Source of the DNA: Bacteroidota bacterium
GTDB lineage: Bacteria; Bacteroidota; Bacteroidia; NORP154
NCBI GenBank assembly: GCA_002401055.1
Contig: NVRZ01000040.1
Location: 1-17,659, forward strand
Direction of reading: 5' to 3'
DNA: 17,659 nt
Part shown: in pieces, positions 1 to 8,011 of the stretch
Position numbering within the stretch: the first letter of the stretch is position 1
How the letters are laid out: every line of letters starts with the position of its first letter
Program-made: the position numbers and the translations under genes
The notes under the pieces: generated by a model
The model's input: only the letters and a program-made list of their open reading frames with translations
Database searches by the model: none
What the model was told of the DNA's origin: nothing

Positions 1-2198
1 TTATAGACATTTTGACCAATATAGCTGCACATGATAGCTACTGGTTTATTCAATATCGCTTTGCTCAGTCCCGGTTTCAACCTCAACTCTATTAAATCCC
101 AATTTTTATTCGTTGCCATGTTGGCAAAGACCTTGAACGGCAGATTGAATGTGTTTAATGTTAAACTACTTTGTTTCACATTCATATACAGTTCATACCA
201 ATATTGTATTTGCTGGATGCTTGGAGAAGTCATCACCTTTACGTCATACTTATCTTCATATCGTAACGCAAACTCCCTAACATGTCTTCTAGACTTTTTT
301 GAAAGTCCGCTGATGTATTCGTCCCGGTCTTTCCAATCCATCCGATTAATAACATGGTTATCAGGCATATTTATCTTAAAAAAGCCATTGTCAACCAAAA
401 ATGAGTCCATTTCATCATCATGTGCATCGAAGTCTCTTAAATTCACAATGGTGGCATTATAATTCTCCTGTAACTCTGCTATTTTCTCAAATAATATCTG
501 CATCGCATCTTTCCAAAATGGCGAGCTTCTATCAAGGTATAGATGGTTTCCCTCTGTTAACAATGACCCGACAAATAGCGTTTGGGATGTCATGTAATAA
601 GGATCACCTGAAAGAAAACGCTTTTCTTCAATTTGCTTAGATATTGCATTTGGAGAAAGCATGTCGTCTTTGTTTAGAGTGGTTGTCATAAACGTAGCCA
701 ATATGGGCTTTGCCAACGTATCCCTCACAATGAGGTAGTCAAACTCCCAGTTGTTCTCAGGGAGTTTATTTAATGTGAAGGAACTTTCTAAAAATTGCAA
801 ACCGTTCCAATCGAACGAGCCTCTATTCCCAAGTAAGCCGTTCCATTCCTTTTCATCGATCAACTCAATAGATTTTTCATGCTGTATCTTTAGATTAGAC
901 TGATTGATAAGCGATGTAACAGCTTGTTCCGCCTTAACGGTTTCAAGTGGTTTCATATTAAAGGCCTGGTAGACCTTCTCCATGGAAAAGCCTTCTTCTT
1001 TTAGTGCTTTGGGATAATGATGCGCCAATGTTTCAACCATCCTTTCAATCTGTCTAAAAGTGTGAAGCCTGGTAATTGTAAACCGCACTCCAGTATTTTT
1101 CATAGGAACTGCTGGAAACATCCCTAGGTTAAGATAATAACCTTCTTTGAGCATACGGTGAATCAAATTATAACCCAATTTGGGCAGGCCAACTCCAATA
1201 AAGAACACTGGTGTCTCGGTTTCCGCTACGATTGGCAGGCCATGGTGTTTTATAAGCAAATTACAGTACTTAATATTTTCTTGAAGTGCTTCTTGCATCG
1301 TGTAAATCTCATCAGAAAGATGAATTTTGGCAGATCCGATCGCTGCACCTAATGTTGCAGGTTGCATGGGTCCGGAAGTAACCAACCCGGCCCCACATGT
1401 CTTTACTTTTCTCGCGAGTTCTTTATTTGGAAATACAAGTACCGAGCCACCTGTGGCAAATGCTTTGGCCAAGGAGGTAGTAAAGATCATTTTCTCATGT
1501 ATCGGTTTTTGGCTAAGAACATATCCCCTACCATGCTTACCAAAACAACTCATGCCATGAGCGTCGTCAATATAGTAATAGAGCTCAGGATATTTATCCA
1601 GTAATTCATAAACCTCGTTTACAGGAGTACAATCCCCGTACATTGAATAAATTCCATCGGCCATATACCAAATCCTCTTGTGTTTTTGCCTTAAGACCTT
1701 GACCCGATCCTCAAGCAGATCCATTCGATTGTGCCGTATTAACTCTACATGTACTCCATCAGGTTTGACCAGGTTTGTTGCTATACGTACAGAATTATGC
1801 ACCTGGTGGTCAAGTACTATCGCGTCATCACTGTTAACCAATACCGGAATTACACTAAGATGGCCCAAGGTAGTGGTTGGTGCTACGACCGTAGATGCCC
1901 CAAAAATAATATCAAACATGCCCTCCAACTCCTTATAATGCTTAGTGGAAACATAACCTCTTGAAGCAGAGAATTGCGTTCCGTAGCTTTTAACTGCCTC
2001 AATGGACGATGCTATCATTCTTTGATCAAATTCCAACCCGAGATAACTACAGGAGCCGAAGTTCAGAACATCTTTGCCGTTTAATTTTATAGTATTGCCC
2101 GTTAGGGTCGTGTCTCCTGTATTTAGGTGCAAAACGCCCTTATTAACAGCATCGGTTAAAACCTGGTCTATGGTATTGAAATATAAATCCTTACCCAT
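1..2198 (-). CDS. alpha-oxoamine synthase (PLP) fused to GNAT/FemAB-like acyltransferase, 3' end beyond window
   Basis: The minus strand reads open without a stop from the ATG at 2198 to position 1, giving more than 730 codons. Residues 1 to about 395 match the alpha-oxoamine synthase family (serine palmitoyltransferase, 8-amino-7-oxononanoate synthase, 2-amino-3-ketobutyrate ligase, CqsA), which condense an amino acid with an acyl-CoA using PLP. Visible are an NFGSCSYLGL segment near residue 47, the DDAHG motif at residues 211-215 and the Schiff-base lysine K245 in TSLAKAF; the 34-residue spacing of Asp211 and Lys245 is that of the family. From about residue 420 on, the sequence resembles the GNAT/FemAB-like acyltransferase fold (SRRHVREFALRYEDKYD, then a WYELYMNVKQSS stretch). 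The pairing suggests a lipid or acyl-amino-acid product made and then N- or O-acylated by one polypeptide, but the substrate cannot be read from sequence. Divergent from the signalling operon. No regulon box was seen upstream. Confidence 0.8.
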   Translation of the reverse strand, partial: MGKDLYFNTIDQVLTDAVNKGVLHLNTGDTTLTGNTIKLNGKDVLNFGSCSYLGLEFDQRMIASSIEAVKSYGTQFSASRGYVSTKHYKELEGMFDIIFGASTVVAPTTTLGHLSVIPVLVNSDDAIVLDHQVHNSVRIATNLVKPDGVHVELIRHNRMDLLEDRVKVLRQKHKRIWYMADGIYSMYGDCTPVNEVYELLDKYPELYYYIDDAHGMSCFGKHGRGYVLSQKPIHEKMIFTTSLAKAFATGGSVLVFPNKELARKVKTCGAGLVTSGPMQPATLGAAIGSAKIHLSDEIYTMQEALQENIKYCNLLIKHHGLPIVAETETPVFFIGVGLPKLGYNLIHRMLKEGYYLNLGMFPAVPMKNTGVRFTITRLHTFRQIERMVETLAHHYPKALKEEGFSMEKVYQAFNMKPLETVKAEQAVTSLINQSNLKIQHEKSIELIDEKEWNGLLGNRGSFDWNGLQFLESSFTLNKLPENNWEFDYLIVRDTLAKPILATFMTTTLNKDDMLSPNAISKQIEEKRFLSGDPYYMTSQTLFVGSLLTEGNHLYLDRSSPFWKDAMQILFEKIAELQENYNATIVNLRDFDAHDDEMDSFLVDNGFFKINMPDNHVINRMDWKDRDEYISGLSKKSRRHVREFALRYEDKYDVKVMTSPSIQQIQYWYELYMNVKQSSLTLNTFNLPFKVFANMATNKNWDLIELRLKPGLSKAILNKPVAIMCSYIGQNVY

Positions 2199-2299
2199 TA
2201 TTTATTGAGAATGTGTTCAAATCAAAGACATAAAGCTCATAAGTTTTAAAGGGTGCATCAACCCATAAAAGGCTTAATTCAAGTGTATGGAAATAGAAG

Positions 2300-2317
2300 T
2301 AAACACCTAAGTGTTTA
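2300..2317. promoter_or_regulatory. inverted repeat in divergent promoter region, operator candidate
   Basis: TAAACAC-CTAA-GTGTTTA is a perfect 7-bp inverted repeat with a 4-nt centre. It lies in the 200-bp gap between the divergent fusion gene (start 2198) and the signalling operon (start 2399). It is followed at 2321-2332 by a second small dyad, GTAT-TCCG-ATAC. There is no T-run, so it does not look like a terminator. An operator or activator site for one or both divergent genes is plausible. The sequence differs from the seven-copy box found further right. Confidence 0.35.
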
Positions 2318-2398
2318 TGCGTATTCCGATACAAATAATTATAGCTTCACCTTAGATTCTTATTTTTATGCCTTCTCTATTAGTGTTGGAATTGATAA

Positions 2399-2839
2399 AT
2401 GAAAAAAAAGCAAGTAAATAGCAGGTTTGTCAACTTCACGTTGGAAGATGGAATTCTTATAGGTGAATACATGAAAGGACTGGAAGCTACACTTGAAATA
2501 GCCAAGGAGTGCGTTAAAGCCAGAATAGAATTTACTCAAGGGAATTCTTATCCGGCTTTGGCAGACATAAGGTATATAACCAGTGCAACCAAAGAAGCAC
2601 GGGATTATTTTTCTAAAGACGAAAACATTGGAGTTACCGCGGGCGCGATGTTAGTAAATTCTGCATTTAGCACTTTGCTGGGCAACTTCTATCTTAAAAT
2701 CACCTTTAAAAAAAACGCAATTCCAACTAAGCTCTTTAGCAATAAAGCATCAGCTATAAATTGGCTTCGGCAATTCAAGCAAGAAGATTCAGAAATTGAG
2801 TTGGAAGCAACAGACATTCAACCGGAGATTAAAAAATGA
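2399..2839 (+). CDS. STAS/SpoIIAA-like small protein (DUF7793-type), first gene of kinase operon
   Basis: This 146-residue soluble protein has no signal peptide or membrane segment. It resembles the DUF7793 group of Bacteroidota proteins: a beta-rich N-terminus (residues 8-25), a helix, a YPALADIR segment near residue 52, an EARDYF segment near 66, and a C-terminal FSNKASAINWLRQF segment. These proteins are thought to have a SpoIIAA/STAS-like fold and often sit beside HisKA_3 kinases, so a role as signalling partner or anti-anti-sigma-like regulator is plausible, though unproven. The stop at 2839 is 7 nt before the kinase start at 2847, so the two are almost certainly co-transcribed. The family call rests on remembered motif resemblance. 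Confidence 0.7.
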   Translation: MKKKQVNSRFVNFTLEDGILIGEYMKGLEATLEIAKECVKARIEFTQGNSYPALADIRYITSATKEARDYFSKDENIGVTAGAMLVNSAFSTLLGNFYLKITFKKNAIPTKLFSNKASAINWLRQFKQEDSEIELEATDIQPEIKK

Positions 2840-2846
2840 TCCTAAG

Positions 2847-4010
2847 ATGACGGATGTCCAGATTAAAGAAATTCAAAATCTTCTGGTTGCCTATGGTGCA
2901 GGAGAATATCATAAGCAAGGTAAAATATCAGCGCAACGGGACGAGATAGACATGATCATTTCCGGAATCAACCTGCTGGGTGAAGAACTGCTGGCAACTA
3001 CCGTTTCAAGAGATTACTTCAGTGGCATTTATAACTCTGTGGCCGACATGGTATTTGTAGTGTCCCCCAGGGGCATGATACAGGATGTTAATAATGCAGT
3101 AGGTAGTGTTTTAGATTTTGAGAAGACAACCCTCATAGAACAATCCATAAATACCATAACAGAACAGGGTGGTAGGTCTTTTTTTAACGAAGTAAAAAAG
3201 AACCTTGCAGCAGGCAAGCAATCTTTTACGAAAGAGATTCGGTTTACTGCATCAGACAAAAGGCTAATTCCAGTCTCCTGTTCCTGCTCAAAAATAATTG
3301 ACCAGAACAGCAAGCTCAAAGGTTATTTGATCGTTGCTGAGGACATCTCTGAGCGTAAAGAAACGGAAAAACGGATCTTAAGAACCATCGTTGATACCCA
3401 AGAAAAGGAGCAGAAAAGAGTCGCGGCGGACCTTCACGATTCGCTTGGCCAGGAGCTTTCAACTGTGAAACTATTACTCTCAGCCATTAATGAAGGCATG
3501 CTATCATCAGATGATAAATACAAGGAAGCTTATGAAACATGTAAATCAATTCTCGACAGTTCAATTATTAACCTGAGGTCGATCTGTTTTGACCTCATGC
3601 CGGCCAGCCTGGAAAATGGAGGAATACATATGGCGCTCGAAGAACTAGTAGACAGATTAAGCAAACAAAGCCTTATAAAATTTAGTTACAAGTGCAGTGG
3701 TAGCCTGCCCATTTTAGAAAAGTCATTGGAGATTGTGATCTACAGAATCGCTCAAGAATTTATCAATAACAGCATTAAGCATGCCCATGCTGGTAAGGTG
3801 AAAATTGCCCTGACTTGCAGCACCACACACATTTCATTCTCTATTAAGGATAATGGAATAGGCTTTGATATTGCTAATGCCAGGGCCAGCGCTGGGAGAG
3901 GCCTGAGCACGATGAGTTCCAGGGCAAAGGCCTTTAACGGCAGCATGAAATTGAACAGCAAACCAGGCAAAGGCACACAGCTGCTGGTCACTTTTCCATA
4001 TAATGTGTAA
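2847..4010 (+). CDS. cytoplasmic PAS-HisKA_3 sensor histidine kinase (NarX/DesK type)
   Basis: With the start at ATG 2847 the protein has 387 residues. A start at 2796 is possible in frame, but would overlap the upstream gene by 44 nt and add an unrelated basic stretch, so 2847 is preferred. Order: a short N-terminal helical part, a PAS sensor domain (about 55-170), an amphipathic linker ending in ERKETEKR, a HisKA_3 domain with phosphoacceptor His197 in DLHDSLGQ, and a HATPase_c domain with the N-box near 304-312 (EFINNSIKH) and the G1 box from D335 (DNGIGFD), then a G2-like GRGLSTM. There are no membrane segments, so the signal is probably intracellular, perhaps a ligand or cofactor bound by PAS. 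The cognate NarL/FixJ regulator starts 2 nt after the stop. The DHp class fits LuxR-type output regulators. Confidence 0.93.
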   Translation: MTDVQIKEIQNLLVAYGAGEYHKQGKISAQRDEIDMIISGINLLGEELLATTVSRDYFSGIYNSVADMVFVVSPRGMIQDVNNAVGSVLDFEKTTLIEQSINTITEQGGRSFFNEVKKNLAAGKQSFTKEIRFTASDKRLIPVSCSCSKIIDQNSKLKGYLIVAEDISERKETEKRILRTIVDTQEKEQKRVAADLHDSLGQELSTVKLLLSAINEGMLSSDDKYKEAYETCKSILDSSIINLRSICFDLMPASLENGGIHMALEELVDRLSKQSLIKFSYKCSGSLPILEKSLEIVIYRIAQEFINNSIKHAHAGKVKIALTCSTTHISFSIKDNGIGFDIANARASAGRGLSTMSSRAKAFNGSMKLNSKPGKGTQLLVTFPYNV

Positions 4011-4012
4011 AC

Positions 4013-4672
4013 ATGGAGAAGATTAGGATGCTTCTGGTAGACGATCACCAAGTATTGCGGGATGGGATCAAATACACACTTGGTTTGCAAGAAAAAATAC
4101 ATGTGGATATCGATGAAGCTGAAAATGGCTCGGAAGCTATTGCCATGGCAAAGCAATTCACCTATGATGTAATTGTTATGGATATAAATATGCCAGACGT
4201 CAATGGAATTGAAGCTACTGAGTCGATAATTGCTAACAACAAGGATGCTAGAATATTAGCCGTGTCTATGCATGATGAGGAATACTACATTGTTAAGATG
4301 ATCCAGGCCGGGGCCAAAGGCTATATTTTGAAAAGCACAGGTTCTGAAGAACTTTTGAAGGCAATTTCCAACGTGGCTCAAGGAAAGAAATATTATAGCA
4401 GTGAAGTATCCGTTAAGCTCATGGGAAGCTATCACGATGATATCGTAAAGCGTAAACCACGGTCAAATAAAAATTATAAAGGTATATTATCAAAACGTGA
4501 GCTAGAGGTTTTGAATCTCATCGCTGATGAGTATACCAACGATGAAATAGCCAAGAAGCTCTATATCAGCAAGAGAACTGTTGACTCCCATCGCCAGAAT
4601 ATGCTCAATAAGACGCAGGCTAAAAACACAGCGGGCCTACTCAGGTACGCAGTCAAGAATAATTTGATATAA
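4013..4672 (+). CDS. NarL/FixJ-family response regulator, partner of the adjacent kinase
   Basis: A receiver domain occupies residues 1-125, with acidic pocket D10/D11, phosphorylated D57 in VIVMDINMP, switch residue S85 and conserved K107. A LuxR-type HTH fills the C-terminal 65 residues (LSKRELEVLNLIADEYTNDE, then a recognition helix around KRTVDSHRQNML). The length of 219 residues is normal. The gene starts 2 nt after the kinase stop, so it is very probably the kinase's phosphorelay target. No regulon box precedes this operon, which fits a constitutively made sensor pair sitting above the regulated genes. DNA targets are unknown, but the dyads found downstream (4683 onward) are natural candidates for this protein or for the next regulator. 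Confidence 0.93.
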   Translation: MEKIRMLLVDDHQVLRDGIKYTLGLQEKIHVDIDEAENGSEAIAMAKQFTYDVIVMDINMPDVNGIEATESIIANNKDARILAVSMHDEEYYIVKMIQAGAKGYILKSTGSEELLKAISNVAQGKKYYSSEVSVKLMGSYHDDIVKRKPRSNKNYKGILSKRELEVLNLIADEYTNDEIAKKLYISKRTVDSHRQNMLNKTQAKNTAGLLRYAVKNNLI

Positions 4673-4682
4673 AGACACCGCC

Positions 4683-4727
4683 CCGTATTTATACGGTTAC
4701 GAGTAAGTAGGGATAGCATTAACTTCG
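4683..4727 (+). promoter_or_regulatory. regulon promoter 1: single dyad box plus -7-like element, before second response regulator
   Basis: CCGTATTTATACGG at 4683-4696 contains the core GTATTTATAC (4685-4694). TAACTTCG at 4720-4727 matches the Bacteroidota -7 consensus TAnnTTTG at all but one defined position. Core to -7 start is 35 bp, the same as in the other regulon sites. There is no clear second box 25-26 bp either side. The start codon is 25 nt beyond the -7 element. This arrangement suggests activation of the second regulator by a NarL/FixJ protein, possibly autoregulation. Confidence 0.6.
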
Positions 4728-4752
4728 CGCTTATCATCAGATTCTTATACCA

Positions 4753-5451
4753 GTGAATAAGGCGAGTGGAAATATAAAAATTGCTATTGCTGACGATCAT
4801 CAACTCTTTGGCGAGATGATTGAGTCGGTAGCTAAACTCGATAAGAACTGGAATGGCATTAAAGTCATCTTCAAAGTTTACGATGGTGAAGAGTTGATAG
4901 AACAGTTAAAGCGCCACAAGCCTGATGTTATTTTAATGGATCTCAAAATGCCCAAGTGTGACGGGATGGAGGCCACTAAACGTATTAAAGCTGACAATCC
5001 TGATATCAAGATTCTGATCTTATCCATGTACGATGAAAAGAAATTTATAATAGAGTTAATTGAGGAGGGAGCTAACGGGTATTTACTCAAGAATACATCC
5101 AGTGAGGAGCTAATTGATGCTATTAGAACGGTCGCAAAATCCGAGTATTACTTTAATGAGAGCCTATCGGAAGCAATGATTAAGGGATGGTTGAATAAGA
5201 AAAGAATAAAACCAAATCTGGATGACTTTGTTAATTTGACGGACCGAGAAAAAGAAGTGTTGGATTTAATATGCAAAGGACATAAAACTTCAGAAATTGC
5301 ATTAGTGCTGGGAATTGGTCCTCGTACCGTCGAAGGTCATAGGAGTGAGTTGCTTTCTAAAACTGGAGTAAGAAATACTGCCAGTTTGGTTAAATACGCT
5401 ATGGAAAATGACCTTGTTGCTGTTGATTTAAGAAATCGACCCAATGTATAG
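4753..5451 (+). CDS. second NarL/FixJ-family response regulator, orphan, with a regulon box upstream
   Basis: The 232-residue protein starts at a GTG (4753). The receiver domain has D14/D15, phosphorylated D63 in VILMDLKMP, S91 and K113. The C-terminal LuxR HTH runs from about residue 160 (VNLTDREKEVLDLICKGHKT, recognition helix near PRTVEGHRSELL). It is related to the previous regulator, but diverged enough to have its own targets. No kinase is adjacent, so it may share the upstream kinase or receive phosphate from elsewhere. An 80-nt gap with a dyad box and a -7-like element separates it from the kinase operon, so it can be transcribed separately and may amplify the response. GTG was kept because no in-frame ATG precedes the receiver domain. 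Confidence 0.92.
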   Translation: MNKASGNIKIAIADDHQLFGEMIESVAKLDKNWNGIKVIFKVYDGEELIEQLKRHKPDVILMDLKMPKCDGMEATKRIKADNPDIKILILSMYDEKKFIIELIEEGANGYLLKNTSSEELIDAIRTVAKSEYYFNESLSEAMIKGWLNKKRIKPNLDDFVNLTDREKEVLDLICKGHKTSEIALVLGIGPRTVEGHRSELLSKTGVRNTASLVKYAMENDLVAVDLRNRPNV

Positions 5452-5531
5452 CTTTTCGTTCCCGTCACACTTGTAATTGTTATCCTTCTCTATTTAAGAT
5501 TGCTGAATTACTGTAAATTTTAAGAGCGATA

Positions 5532-5602
5532 CCGTAGAAATACGGGCAACTAATTTTAGGTATTTCCACTCTTTTAATTACTCATTTGTTGTTGTAGCAT
5601 TG
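5532..5602 (+). promoter_or_regulatory. regulon promoter 2: two dyad boxes plus -7-like element, before YegP-like operon
   Basis: Box A has core GTAGAAATAC at 5534-5543 inside CCGTAGAAATACGG. Box B has core GTATTTCCAC at 5560-5569 inside AGGTATTTCCACTC. Box centres are 26 bp apart. A -7-like TAGCATTG (one mismatch to TAnnTTTG) lies at 5595-5602, 35 bp from the start of box B. The box A core here is the exact reverse complement of the usual box B core GTATTTCTAC, which argues that A and B are versions of one recognition site. The downstream gene starts about 95 nt after the -7 element. Confidence 0.65.
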
Positions 5603-5696
5603 GCAAGAAGAATCTTTAGCGGTCGGTCTGATTTCTTAAACTGGCCTCTGATTAATATTAACTCGCCTACTTTAAAGCAGGTCAAAATCAAAAGTC

Positions 5697-6032
5697 ATGG
5701 AAAATCCAAAATATCAAATTCAAAATAGTTCAGACGGACAGTTCTACTTTGTTCTTAAAGCTGGTAACGGCGAAGTCATTCTTACAAGTGAGATGTACAC
5801 AGCCAAACACAATTGTGAAGGAGGCATTGAATCGGTTAAAAAGAATGGAGGAGATGACGATAACTATGATCGTCTGAAATCTTCGAATGACAAGGACTAT
5901 TTCAACCTGAAATCAGCGGACAATGGTCAGGTCATAGGAACTAGTGAAATGTATGAATCCTCTGATGGGATGGAAAATGGAATTCAGTCGGTGAAAGACA
6001 ACCGTAATTCGGGTACTGAAGACTTGACATAA
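5697..6032 (+). CDS. YegP-like (DUF1508/UPF0339) protein with two tandem repeats
   Basis: The 111-residue soluble protein is built from two copies of a roughly 50-residue unit: residues 5-48 (KYQIQNSSDGQFYFVLKAGN, ending IESVKKN) and 59-103 (YDRLKSSNDKDYFNLKSADN, ending IQSVKDN). Each has the YFxLKaxNGxvIxxSEMY core typical of the DUF1508 family, of which E. coli YegP is the reference. The biochemical role of the family is not known to me. No signal peptide or membrane segment is visible. It is the first gene after regulon promoter 2, and the next genes follow on the same strand after 73 and 28 nt, so they are likely co-transcribed. Recognition of the family is strong and function is open. 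Confidence 0.88.
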   Translation: MENPKYQIQNSSDGQFYFVLKAGNGEVILTSEMYTAKHNCEGGIESVKKNGGDDDNYDRLKSSNDKDYFNLKSADNGQVIGTSEMYESSDGMENGIQSVKDNRNSGTEDLT

Positions 6033-6105
6033 AAGCCACACCAAATTCAGGTATTCACCGGTCTCTCCTACTTAGCTCCGAATTAATAATTTATGAGCAT
6101 TAACA

Positions 6106-6813
6106 ATGGGTGACATAGAAAAACTGGAAAATCGAGTTACCAAGCTGGAAAAGCATGGTATCGGAAAGATATTGGTCCAATATGTCTTGTCCCCTGTGCT
6201 GATTATAGCAGTTGGGACCATGTTAAACTATAAAGTGGATAAGAACAAAGAAGAGTTACAACGTCTGGAAATTGCAGAAGGCATGATTACGGGCATGTTC
6301 AATGATGAATCTCCATATAAAACTTTCGCCACCCTTAGAATAATGAAAAATGTACTCGATGAGTTGCTTTACGAGGAGATTAAGGAGATCATTGAGAATT
6401 TCTATGCTAACAAGTCTAAGACCATTGCCGAAACCGATGAAATACTAGCCGCCGCAGAACAAGTAGGTGGAGAGGACGTTAATGAGGTGGCTCGGGGCAT
6501 AATGTCTGACTCAAGCATATTTGTTGAGTTAGCACAGTTCAGAAAGGCAAAAGTTTTGGAAGAAGAGGCTATAGATGACCTGCTAAAAGGAAATATTGAC
6601 GGTGCAATTGCAAAGCTCGATTCAACAAGCAAAATATCTGCGGAATTTGAACAATCACCCGTACTAGCAAAATTCATCGAAGAGAACAGGGATTCCTTAG
6701 AAGACCCCCTACGCCGTGAAAAAGTATATCAGCAAATCTTGAAGAATCCAAATTATAATCTCCAGAAAAATTCCCTGGGCAACTTAAAGAAGCGTACTGC
6801 TAATAGAAAGTAA
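6106..6813 (+). CDS. hypothetical protein with one membrane segment and a helical cytoplasmic or periplasmic domain
   Basis: I do not recognise this 235-residue protein. It begins with a short coiled-coil-like heptad segment (IEKLENRVTKLEKHG, residues 4-18), followed by one hydrophobic membrane segment (about 22-42). After that comes a long charged, almost entirely helical domain (about 45-215) rich in Glu, Lys and Ala, and a basic tail. Segments such as YEEIKEIIENFYANKSKTI and AQFRKAKVLEEEAIDDLLKG look like tetratricopeptide-style or bundle helices, without a clear TPR consensus. It sits between the YegP-like gene and the PLD-like gene with short gaps, so it probably belongs to the same transcript. 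Anchoring or sensing at the membrane is a guess. Confidence 0.75.
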   Translation: MGDIEKLENRVTKLEKHGIGKILVQYVLSPVLIIAVGTMLNYKVDKNKEELQRLEIAEGMITGMFNDESPYKTFATLRIMKNVLDELLYEEIKEIIENFYANKSKTIAETDEILAAAEQVGGEDVNEVARGIMSDSSIFVELAQFRKAKVLEEEAIDDLLKGNIDGAIAKLDSTSKISAEFEQSPVLAKFIEENRDSLEDPLRREKVYQQILKNPNYNLQKNSLGNLKKRTANRK

Positions 6814-6841
6814 TAATCATACACACTTAAAATCGAAAACC

Positions 6842-7927
6842 ATGTCTCAAAAAATAGGTAACAACATCGAATTATTCATGGGCCCTAAGGAAGTAGGTGC
6901 CCCGGATGATCTTCAACAAACCATTATTGATTTTATTGATGGGGCTCAAAAGTATCTTGATATTGCCGTTCAGGAACTAGATAATATGGACATTGCTAAC
7001 GCAATTATCCGGGCTCGTCAAAGAAAGTTGGTCGTCAGGCTCGTACTTGAAGGTGATTACCTTACCGTACCCAGGGCTCAAACAAATCCTTTCGCAGCTA
7101 CCAAAGCCAATGGGAAATACGTCACGCAAGAAGAGAATAGGATTATTCATGGTGCTGTACTCAGGGCCAGAATCAATGTACATTCAGATTTTAACCCTGC
7201 AATATTTCATCAGAAGTTCATAATCCGGGATAGGGCCGAGCTGCTCACTGGCTCCACTAATTTTACCGATACAGGCACAAGCTCAAACCTTAATCATCTT
7301 GTGATCATTAAGGATAAGAAAGTTGCCAAAACATACACGAATGAATTCAAAGAGCTCATGCAGGGCCACTTCGGTAAACTGATGGAGGGAACGGATGTTG
7401 CTCCAACAGATGTAACGGTTTCTGATATTCCTGTAAGAATAGCTTTTGCACCTGATCATAACCCTGAAATGGAAATCATGAAACAGATGTCAAAAGCCAA
7501 AAAGCAAATTGACTTTGCCATATTCACTTTTTCTGAATCTTCTGGTATAGATGATACTATGCTTCTTCTTCGCAGAGCTGGAATAAAAATCACCGGTGTA
7601 ATGGAAGGCATGATGGCGAATCAAAAATGGGCTCCTGTTGATACTTTACTTGGTGCAGGGGTAAAGCTAAAACAGGTGCGCAAAAATAAAGCCATGGGGT
7701 TAGGGAAACTGCACCACAAGTTGATGGTAATTGACAGGCAAGTAATTATTGGGGGTAGCTTTAACTATACCGGCCCGGCCAACCAGCTGAACGATGAGAA
7801 TATTTTTATTCTTGGCGACCTGGACTCTACCAGTGCTGCTTCAATTTCCAAGCAAAAGCAACTTGCCGCCTTTGCTTTAAAAGAGATAGAGCGTATTAAT
7901 GAAAAGCATGCCTTTCCTCTTGGCTAA
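6842..7927 (+). CDS. phospholipase D-like protein with two HKD motifs
   Basis: The 361-residue protein carries both catalytic motifs of the PLD superfamily. Motif 1 is H123-Q-K125-x4-D130, followed by GSTNFTDTG. Motif 2 is H291-H-K293-x4-D298, followed by GGSFNYTGPAN and a downstream NDENIFI segment. The order and spacing match a complete two-lobed single-chain enzyme, and the GSxNxT segments after each HKD are conserved in the family. Members hydrolyse phosphodiesters: phospholipid headgroups, or DNA/RNA in the Nuc/BfiI branch. There is no signal peptide, so it may act in the cytoplasm, perhaps on nucleic acid or on the inner membrane surface. It is last in the operon, 28 nt after the previous gene. 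The substrate cannot be decided from sequence. Confidence 0.9.
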   Translation: MSQKIGNNIELFMGPKEVGAPDDLQQTIIDFIDGAQKYLDIAVQELDNMDIANAIIRARQRKLVVRLVLEGDYLTVPRAQTNPFAATKANGKYVTQEENRIIHGAVLRARINVHSDFNPAIFHQKFIIRDRAELLTGSTNFTDTGTSSNLNHLVIIKDKKVAKTYTNEFKELMQGHFGKLMEGTDVAPTDVTVSDIPVRIAFAPDHNPEMEIMKQMSKAKKQIDFAIFTFSESSGIDDTMLLLRRAGIKITGVMEGMMANQKWAPVDTLLGAGVKLKQVRKNKAMGLGKLHHKLMVIDRQVIIGGSFNYTGPANQLNDENIFILGDLDSTSAASISKQKQLAAFALKEIERINEKHAFPLG

Positions 7928-8011
7928 GAAGGATGGACATGAAAGCATCACCTAAACCAGAAAAAGAACAGTTATTTGGTAAATATTCTGCCGTTGACGG
8001 ACTGTTAAAAC

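Noticed and set aside
31..1964. Several plus-strand frames of 60-140 codons in the first 2 kb
   Set aside because: They lie opposite the long minus-strand fusion gene, which has clear family motifs throughout, and their translations have no recognisable features.
6047..6060. A partial box B-like sequence (CAGGTATTCACC) between the YegP-like gene and the next gene
   Set aside because: It has no matching 3' half-site, no box A 25-26 bp upstream and no good -7 element 35 bp downstream, so it was not counted as an eighth site.
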